A stretch of 64,000 nucleotides of DNA from Stenotrophomonas sp. SAU14A_NAIMI4_8 (GTDB lineage Bacteria > Pseudomonadota > Gammaproteobacteria > Xanthomonadales > Xanthomonadaceae). The DNA lies in assembly GCF_003086695.1 (NCBI RefSeq), contig NZ_CP025999.1, positions 4,106,344-4,170,343 on the forward strand, in the 5' to 3' direction. Positions 36,827 through 45,488 of this stretch are shown piece by piece. Each line of letters opens with the position of its first letter. Position 1 is the first letter of the stretch. The notes under the pieces are model-generated. The model was not told where the DNA came from. It was given only the letters and a program-made list of their open reading frames with translations, and did no database searches. A program made the translations under genes and the position numbers.

Positions 36827-38038
36827 ATGGACCTGAAAAGTGGCTACCCGTGGTGGGCGGTGCGCAACGGTCTGCTGCATGCGTTCCCGCCGCTGCAGCA
36901 GGACCTGCAGTGCGATGTGCTGGTGGTGGGCGGCGGTGTGACCGGTGCGCTGATCGCCGATGAACTGTGCGGCCATGGCCACGATGTGGCCGTGATCGAG
37001 CAGCGCGACATCGGCTGGGGCAGCACCTCGGCCAGCACCGCGCTGCTGCAGTACGAGATCGATACCCATCTGCTGGAACTGGCCGAGCAGTACGGTGCGG
37101 ACGCGGCCACCCTGGCCTACCGGGCCTGTGCCGAAGCGCTGCCTGCCCTGCGCGACGCCGCCCGCGGCCTGCGTGGCGTGGATTTCCAGCGCATGGACAG
37201 CCTGTACCTGGCCAGCCGCAGCCGCGACGTACCGCGCCTGATGGCCGAGGGCGATGCACGCCGCCGCGCCGGCCTGGATGCGCGCTGGCAGACCCCGCAG
37301 CGCCTGCGCGAACGCTTTGGCGTGGACGCCGGCGGCGCCTTGCTGACCCGGCAGGCCGCGCGCGTGGACCCGTACGCGCTGACCTATGGGCTGCTGCAGC
37401 GCCTGCAGCGGCGCGGCTGCGGTGTGTACGACCGCACCGTGCTGGAGGCCCTGCAGCCCGGCCCACGCGGCGTGACCGCACGCACCGCCGCCGGCGCGGT
37501 CATCAAGGCGCGTCATGTGGTGCTGGCCATGGGCTACGCCACCCAGCACTGGCTGAAGCCACGTGTGGCCCGCAACCGCAGCAGCTACGCCTTCATCACC
37601 GACCCCATCGATGCGCAGCTGCTGGGTCCCCTGCAGCAGGCCATGGTGTGGGAAAGCGCGCGGCCGTACCTGTACCTGCGTGCCACCGGCGAAGGGCGCT
37701 TGCTGGTGGGCGGTCTGGACGATGCCATCGACGTGCCTGCGCGCCGCGACCGCCGCGTGCAGGGCAAGGCCAAGCAGCTGATGAAGCAGCTGCTGCACTG
37801 GTTCCCGCAGTTGCAGCCCACCCCGGCGTTCTCGTGGGCGGGCACCTTTGCCGAGACCGCCGACGGCCTGCCGTTCTTCGGCCCGCACGCGCAGTGGGGG
37901 CCACGGGTACATTTCGCCATGGCCTACGGTGGTAACGGCATTACCTATTCGATGATCGGCGCCGGCTTGCTGCGCGCCGGGCTGGAGCGGCGGCGGCACC
38001 CGCTGCAGGGCCTATTCGGGTTTGAACGGCGGGCGTGA
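36827..38038 (+). CDS. FAD-dependent oxidoreductase (DAO/glycine oxidase-like)
   Basis: 403 residues. The dinucleotide-binding motif DVLVVGGGVTGALIADEL (about 30-47) is followed by VIEQRDIGWGSTSASTALLQYEID, the flavin contact typical of PuuB/OrdL-like amine and amino-acid oxidases. Near the C-terminus are FSWAGTFAETADGLPFFG and FAMAYGGNGITYSMIGAGLL. It starts 12 bases after the lipocalin, so the two are likely co-transcribed; substrate unknown (an amine or amino acid by family). Confidence 0.88.
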   Translation: MDLKSGYPWWAVRNGLLHAFPPLQQDLQCDVLVVGGGVTGALIADELCGHGHDVAVIEQRDIGWGSTSASTALLQYEIDTHLLELAEQYGADAATLAYRACAEALPALRDAARGLRGVDFQRMDSLYLASRSRDVPRLMAEGDARRRAGLDARWQTPQRLRERFGVDAGGALLTRQAARVDPYALTYGLLQRLQRRGCGVYDRTVLEALQPGPRGVTARTAAGAVIKARHVVLAMGYATQHWLKPRVARNRSSYAFITDPIDAQLLGPLQQAMVWESARPYLYLRATGEGRLLVGGLDDAIDVPARRDRRVQGKAKQLMKQLLHWFPQLQPTPAFSWAGTFAETADGLPFFGPHAQWGPRVHFAMAYGGNGITYSMIGAGLLRAGLERRRHPLQGLFGFERRA

Positions 38039-38050
38039 CGCCCGCCTTGC

Positions 38051-38177
38051 GTAGAGTCGAGCTTGCTCGACTGCGCCCGAGACCCCGGTAGAGTCGAGCT
38101 TGCTCGACTGCTTCTGCCAACGGCAGTCGAGCAAGCTCGACTCTACAAGAGCAGCAGTCGAGCAAGCTCGACTCTAC
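38051..38177. repeat. Four SMAG palindromes
   Basis: Two direct (from 38051 and about 38088) and two inverted copies (ending about 38145 and 38177) of the gtagagtcgagcttgctcga type, symmetrically arranged. Confidence 0.85.
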
Positions 38178-38268
38178 GGGCCGGCTACAGGCATCATTCA
38201 AGCAACGCCTGCTAGCGTCGGCCTGTACCGCCGCGTGTTGCGCGGCCCCATTGCGTTGGAGCGTCGTG

Positions 38269-38757
38269 ATGATCCGCCCCCTGTCCCTGCTGCTGTGCCT
38301 GGCCGCCCTACCGGGCGCCGCGCTTGCCCAGTCCGCCGCCGGTGCCACCGCGCCGCAGGCCTCGGGCCTGGACCTGTCGGTGCCGCAGGCGCCGATGCGC
38401 TACCTGAACGACCCGTCCCTGCCGCAGGACCCGCCCGGCACCTACTACGGTGACAAGAGCGGCCCGCGCGTACATGACGATGCGAAGATCGCCGACGTGC
38501 AGGACGACAAGCTGAAGGTCTCCGGCAGCTTCACCACCGGCATCGGCTATTCGAAGAACACCGGCAACAGCCACTACAACGCCGCTACCCTGAACCTGAG
38601 CAAGAACTACACCACCGATGAGGGCAAGACCCGCGGGGTCAACGTCAACATCCACGTGAGCGAAGGCAAGGGCCCGGGGTACTTTGGGCCCTACGGTGGC
38701 GGTTACTACGGCGGCGGTCCGGGGTATTGGGATTACCCGCCGCCGTACGGCTGGTAA
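38269..38757 (+). CDS. Secreted hypothetical protein with Gly/Tyr-rich tail
   Basis: 162 residues. Signal peptide MIRPLSLLLCLAALPGAALAQ (cleavage after about 20), a central part with SGSFTTGIGYSKNTGNSHYN and LNLSKNYTTDEGKTRGVNVN that looks like short beta strands, and a repetitive Gly/Pro/Tyr tail (GYFGPYGGGYYGGGPGYW). The strands recall a fragment of an outer-membrane or fimbrial beta structure, but no family is recognised. Exported to the periplasm or beyond. Confidence 0.75.
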   Translation: MIRPLSLLLCLAALPGAALAQSAAGATAPQASGLDLSVPQAPMRYLNDPSLPQDPPGTYYGDKSGPRVHDDAKIADVQDDKLKVSGSFTTGIGYSKNTGNSHYNAATLNLSKNYTTDEGKTRGVNVNIHVSEGKGPGYFGPYGGGYYGGGPGYWDYPPPYGW

Positions 38758-38769
38758 GCCAATGACCCG

Positions 38770-38892
38770 GTAGGTGTCGACCTGGGTCGACACGCTCTGC
38801 CGACCAAGGTCGGCAGCTACCAAAGCCGATTACCCGGTAGGTGTCGACCTGGGTCGACACGCTTTGGTCGCCGGGCATGGCCCGGCGCTACC
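38770..38892. repeat. SMAG palindromes and one gccgggcatggcccggc copy
   Basis: Two ggtaggtgtcgacctgggtc copies (38770, 38836), one inverted tgccgaccaaggtcggcagc (38798), and the other short repeat at 38871-38892. Confidence 0.8.
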
Positions 38893-38897
38893 CGGCG

Positions 38898-39332
38898 TCA
38901 ATCCAGCCAGCCGTCGCGCTCGCTGTGCAGGATGCGGCCGTCGTAACCGCTCATGCGCACTTCCACCTTCTGGTTGCGGGCATTGCGCGCTTCCAGCGAC
39001 CAGGTCGCGCCATCACGTTCCAGCGAATGGATTTCGCGCAGACCCTGCGCCTGCGCCTTGGCCAGCACCTGTTCGGTGCCCAGCAGCGCGCGGCCGTTGT
39101 GCTCATCGAAGATCTCACCGGTCTTGGGGTCCACGTAGACCTCGCTGAAACGGCCATCGGCGCGGCTGACGTCGGCCTCCCACAGGCCGTCATCGCGCTC
39201 GATCTCGTGAATCTGGGTGTAGCCGGCCTTGCGCAGGGTCTGTTCCACCTGGGCGATGCCCAGCGGGGCGGCCTGTGCGGCGGGGGCCAGGGCGAGTGCG
39301 GCCACGGTGGCCAGGGCGAGGGACTTCAGCAT
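38898..39332 (-). CDS. Periplasmic PepSY-domain protein
   Basis: 144 residues. Signal peptide MLKSLALATVAALALAPAAQA, then two PepSY-like repeats: LGIAQVEQTLRKAGYTQIHE...DPKTGEIF (about 24-75) and LLGTEQVLAKAQAQGLREIH...GYDGRILH (about 80-140). PepSY domains are thought to restrain proteases or sense the envelope. ATG at 39332 follows aggag. Divergent from a second PepSY gene and a two-component system, which probably regulates it. Confidence 0.88.
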   Translation of the reverse strand: MLKSLALATVAALALAPAAQAAPLGIAQVEQTLRKAGYTQIHEIERDDGLWEADVSRADGRFSEVYVDPKTGEIFDEHNGRALLGTEQVLAKAQAQGLREIHSLERDGATWSLEARNARNQKVEVRMSGYDGRILHSERDGWLD

Positions 39333-39388
39333 GGGGGTTCTCCTGTTGGGGCCGGACCAGCCCGGCAACACCAGCTTGCCCACGCCGC

Positions 39389-39427
39389 CTAACAGGCCCT
39401 TAGCCGCGCCTGTTAGTCGATGGTTAG
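39389..39427 (+). promoter_or_regulatory. Candidate OmpR/PhoP-type operator between divergent PepSY genes
   Basis: tgttag-N5-ggttag at 39411-39427 has the direct-repeat layout of PhoP-type boxes (two hexamers, 11-base period). An inverted ctaacagg/cctgttag pair (39389-39396, 39409-39416) overlaps it, so both divergent genes could be served. Inference from pattern only. Confidence 0.45.
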
Positions 39428-39480
39428 CCAGCGCTGGCACACTCGCGCCATCTCCCGTTCTCCATCCATCGCATCACGCC

Positions 39481-39777
39481 GTGAACGTCTTCCCTGCCCT
39501 GTCCCTGCTGCTGGCCCTGGCCAGCGCCCCCGTTGCCGCCGGGCCCAGCCAGGACCCGGAACAGCAGGTGGCGCGCCGCGCGGTGCAGCAGGGCCGCTAT
39601 GTGCCGCTGGAGAGCGTGGTGCGTGATGCACTGAAACGCCACGCCGGGCAACTGCTGGAAGTGGAGCTGGACGACGGCGTGTACGAAGTCGAGATCCTGC
39701 GTGCCGACGGCGTGGTGGTGGAGCTGGACTATGATGCGCGCACCGGCAAGCTGCTGAAGACGGAGCTGGACGACTGA
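39481..39777 (+). CDS. Small PepSY-domain exported protein
   Basis: 98 residues from a GTG start. Signal peptide (about 1-20, FPALSLLLALASAPVAAG), then a single PepSY domain: YVPLESVVRDALKRHAGQLL, then VELDYDARTGKLLKTELDD. Its stop overlaps the response-regulator ATG (tgatg), so it is the first gene of a three-gene operon and may tune the sensor kinase from the periplasm. Confidence 0.85.
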   Translation: MNVFPALSLLLALASAPVAAGPSQDPEQQVARRAVQQGRYVPLESVVRDALKRHAGQLLEVELDDGVYEVEILRADGVVVELDYDARTGKLLKTELDD

Positions 39778-40436
39778 TGCGCATCCTGCTGGCCGAGGAC
39801 GATGAGGCCCTGGCACACCGCCTGCAGCCGCTGCTGGAACAGGCCGGCTACGTGGTGCAGGTGGTGGCCGATGGCCGCCAGGCCGAAGAGATCGGGCAGA
39901 TCGAAGATCTGCAGGCCGCCATCGTCGATCTGGGCCTGCCCGGCCTGGACGGTCTGAGCGTGATCGAACGCTGGCGCAGCAACGGCCGCGCGTTTCCGGT
40001 GCTGGTGCTGACCGCGCGCGGGCGCTGGCACGACAAGCTGGCCGGGTTCGACGCCGGTGCCGACGACTACCTGACCAAACCCTTCCAGGCCGACGAACTG
40101 ATCCTGCGCCTGCGGGCGCTGATCCGCCGCAGCCACGGCCACGCCAGCCCGCGCCTGCAGTGCGGCCCGCTGCAGCTGGACGTCAATGCCGGGCGCTTCG
40201 AGCTGGACGGTGAGGCGCTGGCGCTGAGCCCGCAGGAATTCCGTCTGCTGAGCTGCTTCATCCACCACAGCGGCCAGGTGATCGGCCGCGACCGCCTGGG
40301 CGAACACGTGTTCGACGGCGGGCTGGACCCCGATTCCAACGCGCTGGACGTGCTGCTGGGCCGGGTGCGGCGCAAGCTGGGGGTGGATTTGATCCAGACC
40401 GTGCGCGGCCAGGGCTGGCGGCTGGCCCCGCCGTGA
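39777..40436 (+). CDS. OmpR-family response regulator
   Basis: 219 residues. Receiver domain 1-115 with phosphoacceptor Asp51 (IVDLGLPG), acidic pair Asp8/Asp9, Thr79 and Lys101 (LTKPF); then a winged-helix effector domain with SPQEFRLLSCFIHHSGQVIG and the recognition segment DSNALDVLLGRVRRKLG. Closest in style to QseB/PmrA/PhoP regulators. Overlaps the kinase start by four bases. Confidence 0.93.
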   Translation: MRILLAEDDEALAHRLQPLLEQAGYVVQVVADGRQAEEIGQIEDLQAAIVDLGLPGLDGLSVIERWRSNGRAFPVLVLTARGRWHDKLAGFDAGADDYLTKPFQADELILRLRALIRRSHGHASPRLQCGPLQLDVNAGRFELDGEALALSPQEFRLLSCFIHHSGQVIGRDRLGEHVFDGGLDPDSNALDVLLGRVRRKLGVDLIQTVRGQGWRLAPP

Positions 40437-41752
40437 GCGCGCAGCCCTCGCTGCGCCGCCGCCTGCTGCTGGCCGGCGGCGTGGGCCTGCTGCTGGTGTC
40501 GGTGCTGGCCAGCGCGCTGCTGGGCGAGCTGTACCAGCGCAGCGCGCGCGACCGGCTGGACCAGGAACTGCAGCAGGACATGCTGACCCTGCTGGCGCAG
40601 GCAGAAATCGGCGCCGACGGCCAACTGCACCTGCGCCAGGAACCCAACGATGCGCGCTTCCAGCGGGTGTTTTCCGGCGCCTACTGGCAGGTGGCCGATG
40701 AAGCCGGCACGGTGCTGCTGCAGTCGCGCTCGCTGTGGGACGAAACGCTGCCGGTTGCCGGCAACGGCCCGGCCACGCGCGACCTGCCCGGGCCGTTGCA
40801 GCAGTCGCTGCGCGCACGCGTGCAGCAGGTGCGGCTGCCGCGCGCCAGTGGCCCGTACCTGGCCGTGGTGGCCACCGATCGCAGCGCACTGGACGCCGAC
40901 GTGGCGACCTTCCGCCAGCGCACGGCCATCGCACTGGCCATCCTGGTGGCGGCGTGGCTGGCCGTGCTGGCCAGCCAAGTGCACTTCGGCCTGCGCCCGC
41001 TGCAGCGGCTGGGCGCGCAACTGGAACGCGTGCGCCGCGGCCAGGCGCAGCAGATCGATACCACCGGCCTGGGTGCGGAGATCGCGCCGCTGGGCGAAGA
41101 ACTGAACACCCTGCTGGACCACCAGCAACGCATGGTGGCGCGCGCGCGCACCAGCGCGCAGGATCTGGCGCACGCACTGAAGACACCGCTGAGCGTGCTG
41201 GCAGCCGAAGCGGACGGCGACGGCCACGACTGGCGCCGCACCCTGCGCGAACAGGGCGCACGCATGCAGGCCAGCGTGGACCGCTACCTGGCCGCGGGCA
41301 TCAGTGCCGACCACCGCCAACGCACCGAGGTGGAACCGGCGGCGCAGGCGCTGTGCGGCCTGATGGCGCGCGTACACGGGGACCGTGGGGTGACCTTCGT
41401 TGCAGAGGCGATGGCACCGGCACTGCGCTTCGCAGGAGCGGGCGAAGACCTGGAAGAAATGCTGGGCAACCTGCTGGACAACGCGGGCAAGTGGGCCACG
41501 CAGCAGGTGCGCGTTACCGCGGTGGCCGAAGACGGGCAGCTGCGCATCGACGTACGCGACGACGGCCCGGGCTTGACCGCCGAGGCGCTGGCGCGGGTGA
41601 CCGAGCGCGGCGTGCGCCTGGATGAGCGCGCCGGCAGCAGCGGCCTGGGGCTGGCGATCGTGGGCGATATTGCCGCCAGTTATGGCGGGCGATTGGCGTT
41701 GCAGAACGCACAGCCGGGGTTGCGGGCCACGTTGTGGTTGCCGGCGGGGTAA
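40433..41752 (+). CDS. Sensor histidine kinase
   Basis: 439 residues from a GTG start that overlaps the regulator stop. Two membrane helices (about 12-32 and 158-180) bracket a periplasmic domain of about 125 residues, followed by HAMP-like linker, the phosphoacceptor His247 in LAHALKTPLSVL, and an ATPase domain with NLLDNAGKWA (N box), RDDGPGL (G1) and GLGLAIVGDIAASYGG (G2). PhoQ/QseC-like. Signal unknown; the PepSY partners suggest an envelope stress or peptide cue. Confidence 0.92.
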   Translation: MSAQPSLRRRLLLAGGVGLLLVSVLASALLGELYQRSARDRLDQELQQDMLTLLAQAEIGADGQLHLRQEPNDARFQRVFSGAYWQVADEAGTVLLQSRSLWDETLPVAGNGPATRDLPGPLQQSLRARVQQVRLPRASGPYLAVVATDRSALDADVATFRQRTAIALAILVAAWLAVLASQVHFGLRPLQRLGAQLERVRRGQAQQIDTTGLGAEIAPLGEELNTLLDHQQRMVARARTSAQDLAHALKTPLSVLAAEADGDGHDWRRTLREQGARMQASVDRYLAAGISADHRQRTEVEPAAQALCGLMARVHGDRGVTFVAEAMAPALRFAGAGEDLEEMLGNLLDNAGKWATQQVRVTAVAEDGQLRIDVRDDGPGLTAEALARVTERGVRLDERAGSSGLGLAIVGDIAASYGGRLALQNAQPGLRATLWLPAG

Positions 41753-42095
41753 CACCCCGCTGCGCCTACCCCGCCCACGACCGGTAGGTGTCGACCTTGG
41801 TCGACACACCATGCCGACCAAGGTCGGCATCTACCAAAGCAATCCAACGGTCCCGGCCACGCCATGCCGACCAAGGTCGGCATCTACCAAAGCAATGCAA
41901 CGGCCCCGCCACGACCGGTAGGTGTCGACCTTGGTCGACATACCATGCCGACCAAGGTCGGCATCTACCAAAGCAGCGCAACGGCCCCGCCACGACCGGT
42001 AGGTGTCGACCTTGGTCGACACGCCATGCCGACCAAGGTCGGCATCTACCAAGGCAATGCGACGGCCCCGCCAACGCATGGAACCGCGTTGGCCG
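41753..42095. other. Repeat-only intergenic region
   Basis: 343 bases between convergent genes, made almost entirely of SMAG palindromes in tandem (listed separately). No gene. Confidence 0.8.
41784..42051. repeat. Tandem array of SMAG palindromes with 81-base higher-order unit
   Basis: A-type palindromes (gtaggtgtcgaccttggtcg) start at 41784, 41918 and 41999; inverted B-type ones (atgccgaccaaggtcggcat) follow each and one extra B lies at about 41863. The A+B+linker unit is 81 bases and the linkers (aaagcaatgcaacggcccc and variants) are also conserved. Confidence 0.9.
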
Positions 42096-42416
42096 TCAGC
42101 GGTGGTGCATCCACCAGCAATCAATGGCGTCCAGCACGATGTGGATCACCAACCCGATACCCACCAGCCGGGTTTTCTTCGGCACGCACAGCCCGGCATA
42201 CACCGCAATGGCCGGTGCAGTGTGCAGCGGGTGGAAACCAATGCTGCAGCGGTTCGGCGCGTAGATCGGGTCGGCCAGCAGATGGTCCAGGTCGATGATC
42301 CAGCCCAGCAGCATCAACAGCCACGCCGAGGCAAAGCGCTTGCGCCAGAACAGCCATGCCAGCAGGGCTGGCACGGCGGCATGCAGGAACAGGTGGAAGA
42401 TCGCGCGCGCGCTCAT
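42096..42416 (-). CDS. DUF6122-like small membrane protein
   Basis: 106 residues, three hydrophobic helices. IIDLDHLLADPIYAPNRCSIGFHPLHT carries Asp/His residues arranged as in membrane-bound metal-dependent hydrolase-like families (YdjM group), so a metal site is plausible. ATG at 42416. Function unknown; family name given from memory. Confidence 0.75.
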   Translation of the reverse strand: MSARAIFHLFLHAAVPALLAWLFWRKRFASAWLLMLLGWIIDLDHLLADPIYAPNRCSIGFHPLHTAPAIAVYAGLCVPKKTRLVGIGLVIHIVLDAIDCWWMHHR

Positions 42417-42437
42417 CCGGCGAGGCTCATCAAGACC

Positions 42438-42464
42438 GGTAGCGCCGGGCCAGGCCCGGCGTTC
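42438..42464. repeat. Short palindromic repeat
   Basis: ggtagcgccgggccaggccc followed by ggcg, just before the speA stop. Confidence 0.6.
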
Positions 42465-42473
42465 CCGTGAACA

Positions 42474-44363
42474 TCAGACCAGCGGTTCGTCGGACAGGTA
42501 GGTGTAGCCGGTCAGGCCCGCTTCCAGCGCTTCGGACAGTTCCTGCGCACGCTCCGGCGACAGATCGGCCGCAGCCACGCGCTGGGCGTAGGCCGCACGC
42601 AGGTCGTCCAGCTTGTAGCCGACGTAGTCCAGCATCACGTCGGTGGTATCACCGCGGCGCTGCTGGGTGATCGCGTAGCCATCGGCATCGGCCACCACTT
42701 CCACCGCGTCGGTGTCGCCGAACAGGTTGTGGATGTCGCCCAGGATTTCCTGGTAGGCACCCACCATGAAGAAACCGATGCGATAGCTTTCGCCGTGCTT
42801 GATCGCGTGCAGCGGCAGCGAGGTGTCCAGGCTTTCGTTCTCGACATAGGTCTTCACCATGCCGTCCGAATCGCAGGTCATGTCGGCGATGATGCCGCGG
42901 CGGTCCGGGGTTTCGTCCAGGCGCTCGATCGGCACGATCGGGAACACCTGGTCGATCGCCCAGGCATCGGGAATCGATTCGAACACGCTGAAGTTGACGA
43001 AGTACTTGTCCACCAGCCGCTCGTTCAGTTCATCCAGCGCCGGGCGATGGCTCTTTTCGTCGTAGCTCAGGCGCGCACGCACGCCATGGGCGATGGCGTA
43101 GAACAGATCGTCGATGCGCGCACGCTGCGGCAGGTCGATCTGGCCCAGCGCGTAGCTGGCCAGGCCTTCGGCATGGAAATGCTGCGCTTCCTGGAACAGT
43201 TCCACCGCCGGGCGCACGTCCAGTTCCTCGTGGATCTCGCGCAGGTGGCGGATCGAGGCCGGCTCGTCGTCGTGTGCGTCGGGCACGCGGCCTTCCTGCG
43301 CCTGCTCCACTTCAGACACGTTGGCGATCAGCACCGCGTGGTGCGCGGTCATCGCGCGGCCGCACTCGGTCACGATGCGCGGCGGGGTCAGGCCGTGTTC
43401 TTCGCAGGCATTGGCCAGCGGCTGCACGATGTTGCTGGCGTAGGAATGCAGGCCGTAGTTGATCGAGCAGAAGCTGCGCGAACGGGTGCCTTCGTAATCC
43501 ACGCCCAGGCCGCCACCCACGTCCACGTGGGTGATCTTCGCGCCCAGCTGCGACAGCTCGACGAAGTAGCGGGTGGCTTCGCGCATGCCGTTGGCGATGT
43601 CGCGCACGTTGGAAATCTGCGAGCCCATGTGGAAGTGCAGCAGGCTCAGGCAGTCGGCGTATTCGGTATCGCGCAGCGACTTCCACAGGTCCAGCAGCTG
43701 GCGCGGGGACAGGCCGAACTTGGCCTTGTCGCCACCGCTGTTCTGCCACTTGCCGGCGCCCAGCGAGGCCAGGCGCATGCGCACGCCCAGGCCCGGCTTC
43801 ACGTCCAGTGCCTTGGATTCCTCCAGCACCAGCTTCAGCTCGGACGGCTTCTCGATCACGATGAAGGTCTGCAGGCCCAGCTTGCGGCCGATCAGAGCCA
43901 GGCGGATGTACTCGCGGTCCTTGTAGCCGTTGCAGACGATCAGGCCACCCGGGCGCGACAGCGCCAGCACGGCCATCAGTTCGGGCTTGCTGCCCGCTTC
44001 CAGGCCGAAGCCTTCACCGTGGTGGCTGGCCAGGGTACCGGCCACGCCGCGGTGCTGGTTCACCTTGATCGGGTACACGGCGGTGTAGCCGCCGGTGTAG
44101 TCCCAGTCCTGCTGGGCCTGGGCGAAGGCCGCCTGCAGCTTGCCCAGGCGCTGGCCCAGGATGTCCGGGAAGCGCACCAGCAGCGGCAGCTTGGCGCCGC
44201 CTTCACGCGCGGCGTCCACCACCTTGGGCAGCGATACCACCGGGCCGTCCGCCCCGGTCGGTCTCACCACCATGTGCCCGGCCTGATCCACATCGAAGTA
44301 ACCATCCGCCCAATGCGGGATCGAGTAGGTCTTGCGGGCTTGGTCGAGGGACCAATCGGTCAT
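42474..44363 (-). CDS. speA: Biosynthetic arginine decarboxylase
   Basis: Makes agmatine from arginine, first step to putrescine and spermidine. 629 residues, fold type III PLP enzyme. PLP lysine is Lys100 in VYPIKVNQHRGV. Further family blocks: GLEAGSKPELMAVLAL, FHMGSQISNVRDI, HVDVGGGLGVDYEGTRS and TECGRAMTAHH. Start ATG at 44363 is chosen because upstream residues are not conserved. Divergent from speE, so both ends of the polyamine pathway share the region 44364-44542. No agmatinase or agmatine deiminase gene is seen here. Confidence 0.96.
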   Translation of the reverse strand: MTDWSLDQARKTYSIPHWADGYFDVDQAGHMVVRPTGADGPVVSLPKVVDAAREGGAKLPLLVRFPDILGQRLGKLQAAFAQAQQDWDYTGGYTAVYPIKVNQHRGVAGTLASHHGEGFGLEAGSKPELMAVLALSRPGGLIVCNGYKDREYIRLALIGRKLGLQTFIVIEKPSELKLVLEESKALDVKPGLGVRMRLASLGAGKWQNSGGDKAKFGLSPRQLLDLWKSLRDTEYADCLSLLHFHMGSQISNVRDIANGMREATRYFVELSQLGAKITHVDVGGGLGVDYEGTRSRSFCSINYGLHSYASNIVQPLANACEEHGLTPPRIVTECGRAMTAHHAVLIANVSEVEQAQEGRVPDAHDDEPASIRHLREIHEELDVRPAVELFQEAQHFHAEGLASYALGQIDLPQRARIDDLFYAIAHGVRARLSYDEKSHRPALDELNERLVDKYFVNFSVFESIPDAWAIDQVFPIVPIERLDETPDRRGIIADMTCDSDGMVKTYVENESLDTSLPLHAIKHGESYRIGFFMVGAYQEILGDIHNLFGDTDAVEVVADADGYAITQQRRGDTTDVMLDYVGYKLDDLRAAYAQRVAAADLSPERAQELSEALEAGLTGYTYLSDEPLV

Positions 44364-44542
44364 TGCAGTCGGCCTTGTTGGCAGTGAAAGGGGGGGCATG
44401 ATAACGCCTATATGCCCACAGGTTCGTTATCATGCGCGCCCGCGCCCGTGGCAGGTCTGAACCTGAACGGGCCGATCCGTCCGGAAGCGAGGCACCCCGC
44501 CGTCAGCCCGGCTCCATCCCCTCCGAACAGGACCGTATCTCC

Positions 44543-45397
44543 ATGACTGACAGCAGCAACTGGTACATCGAACACTTCGAACGCACTGGCTCGGCCATCG
44601 GCTACCGCATCACCGGCAAGCTGGACGAAGTGCAGTCGCCGTTCCAGAAGATCGAAATCTTCCAGACCACCGACTGGGGCAACCTGATGACCATCGACGG
44701 GGCCATCATGCTGACCAGCAAGGACAACTTCTTCTACCACGAGATGATCAGCCACCCGGTGCTGTTCACCCACGCCGCGCCCAAGCGCGTGGTCATCATC
44801 GGTGGCGGCGACTGCGGCACCCTGCGCGAAGTGCTCAAGCACAGCGGCGTGGAGAGCGTGACCCAGTGCGATATCGACGAGCAGGTCACCGTGATGGCGC
44901 GCAAGCACTTCCCGGAACTGTGCGATTCCAACGATGACGCCCGTGCCGAACTGCTGTTCGACGACGGCGTGGCCTACATGGCCAACTGCCCGGCCGGCAG
45001 CGTGGACGTGGTGATCGTCGATTCCACCGACCCGGTGGGCCCGGGCGAAGGTCTGTTCAACAAGGCCTTCTACGAAAGCTGCTTCAAGGCCCTGAAGGAC
45101 GACGGCATCCTGGTGCAGCAGTCCGAATCGCCGCTGATGCAGCTGGAGCTGATCAACGAAATGCGCACGGAAATGGGCAAGGCCGGCTTCGGCTCGTTCA
45201 AGACCCTGCCGTTCCCGCAGCCGTGCTACCCCACCGGCTGGTGGAGCGTGACCATGGCCCGCAAGGGCGAGAGTGGCTTCGACTTCCGCCAGGCCGATTC
45301 GGCCGCCAAGACCTTCAACACCCTGTACTACACCGCCGCGCTGCACACCGGCGTGCTGGTGACCCCACCGTTCGTGCAGGCCGCACTGAAGGGTTGA
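44543..45397 (+). CDS. speE: Spermidine synthase
   Basis: Transfers the aminopropyl group from decarboxylated S-adenosylmethionine to putrescine. 284 residues, cytosolic Rossmann fold. Seen: SPFQKIEIFQTTDWGN, the nucleotide-binding VVIIGGGDCGTLREVLKH, DDGVAYM, and the active-site loop DSTDPVGPGEGLF. ATG at 44543; longer in-frame starts lie in the divergent promoter region. Ended by a clear bidirectional terminator. Confidence 0.97.
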   Translation: MTDSSNWYIEHFERTGSAIGYRITGKLDEVQSPFQKIEIFQTTDWGNLMTIDGAIMLTSKDNFFYHEMISHPVLFTHAAPKRVVIIGGGDCGTLREVLKHSGVESVTQCDIDEQVTVMARKHFPELCDSNDDARAELLFDDGVAYMANCPAGSVDVVIVDSTDPVGPGEGLFNKAFYESCFKALKDDGILVQQSESPLMQLELINEMRTEMGKAGFGSFKTLPFPQPCYPTGWWSVTMARKGESGFDFRQADSAAKTFNTLYYTAALHTGVLVTPPFVQAALKG

Positions 45398-45404
45398 TTG
45401 GAAA

Positions 45405-45430
45405 GCTTGCCAACCAAGGTTGGCACCTAC
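45405..45430. repeat. SMAG-type palindrome
   Basis: tgccaaccaaggttggcacc followed by tacc, between speE and its terminator. Confidence 0.7.
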
Positions 45431-45435
45431 CCAAC

Positions 45436-45468
45436 AAAAAACCCGCGCTGGCAACAGCGCGGGTTTTT
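45436..45468. terminator. Bidirectional intrinsic terminator for speE and the lpxO-like gene
   Basis: aaaaacccgcgctg and cagcgcgggttttt form a 14-base stem around gcaa; the A run on one side and T run on the other serve both converging genes. Confidence 0.9.
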
Positions 45469-45488
45469 CGTTTCCGTGAAACCGGCGC

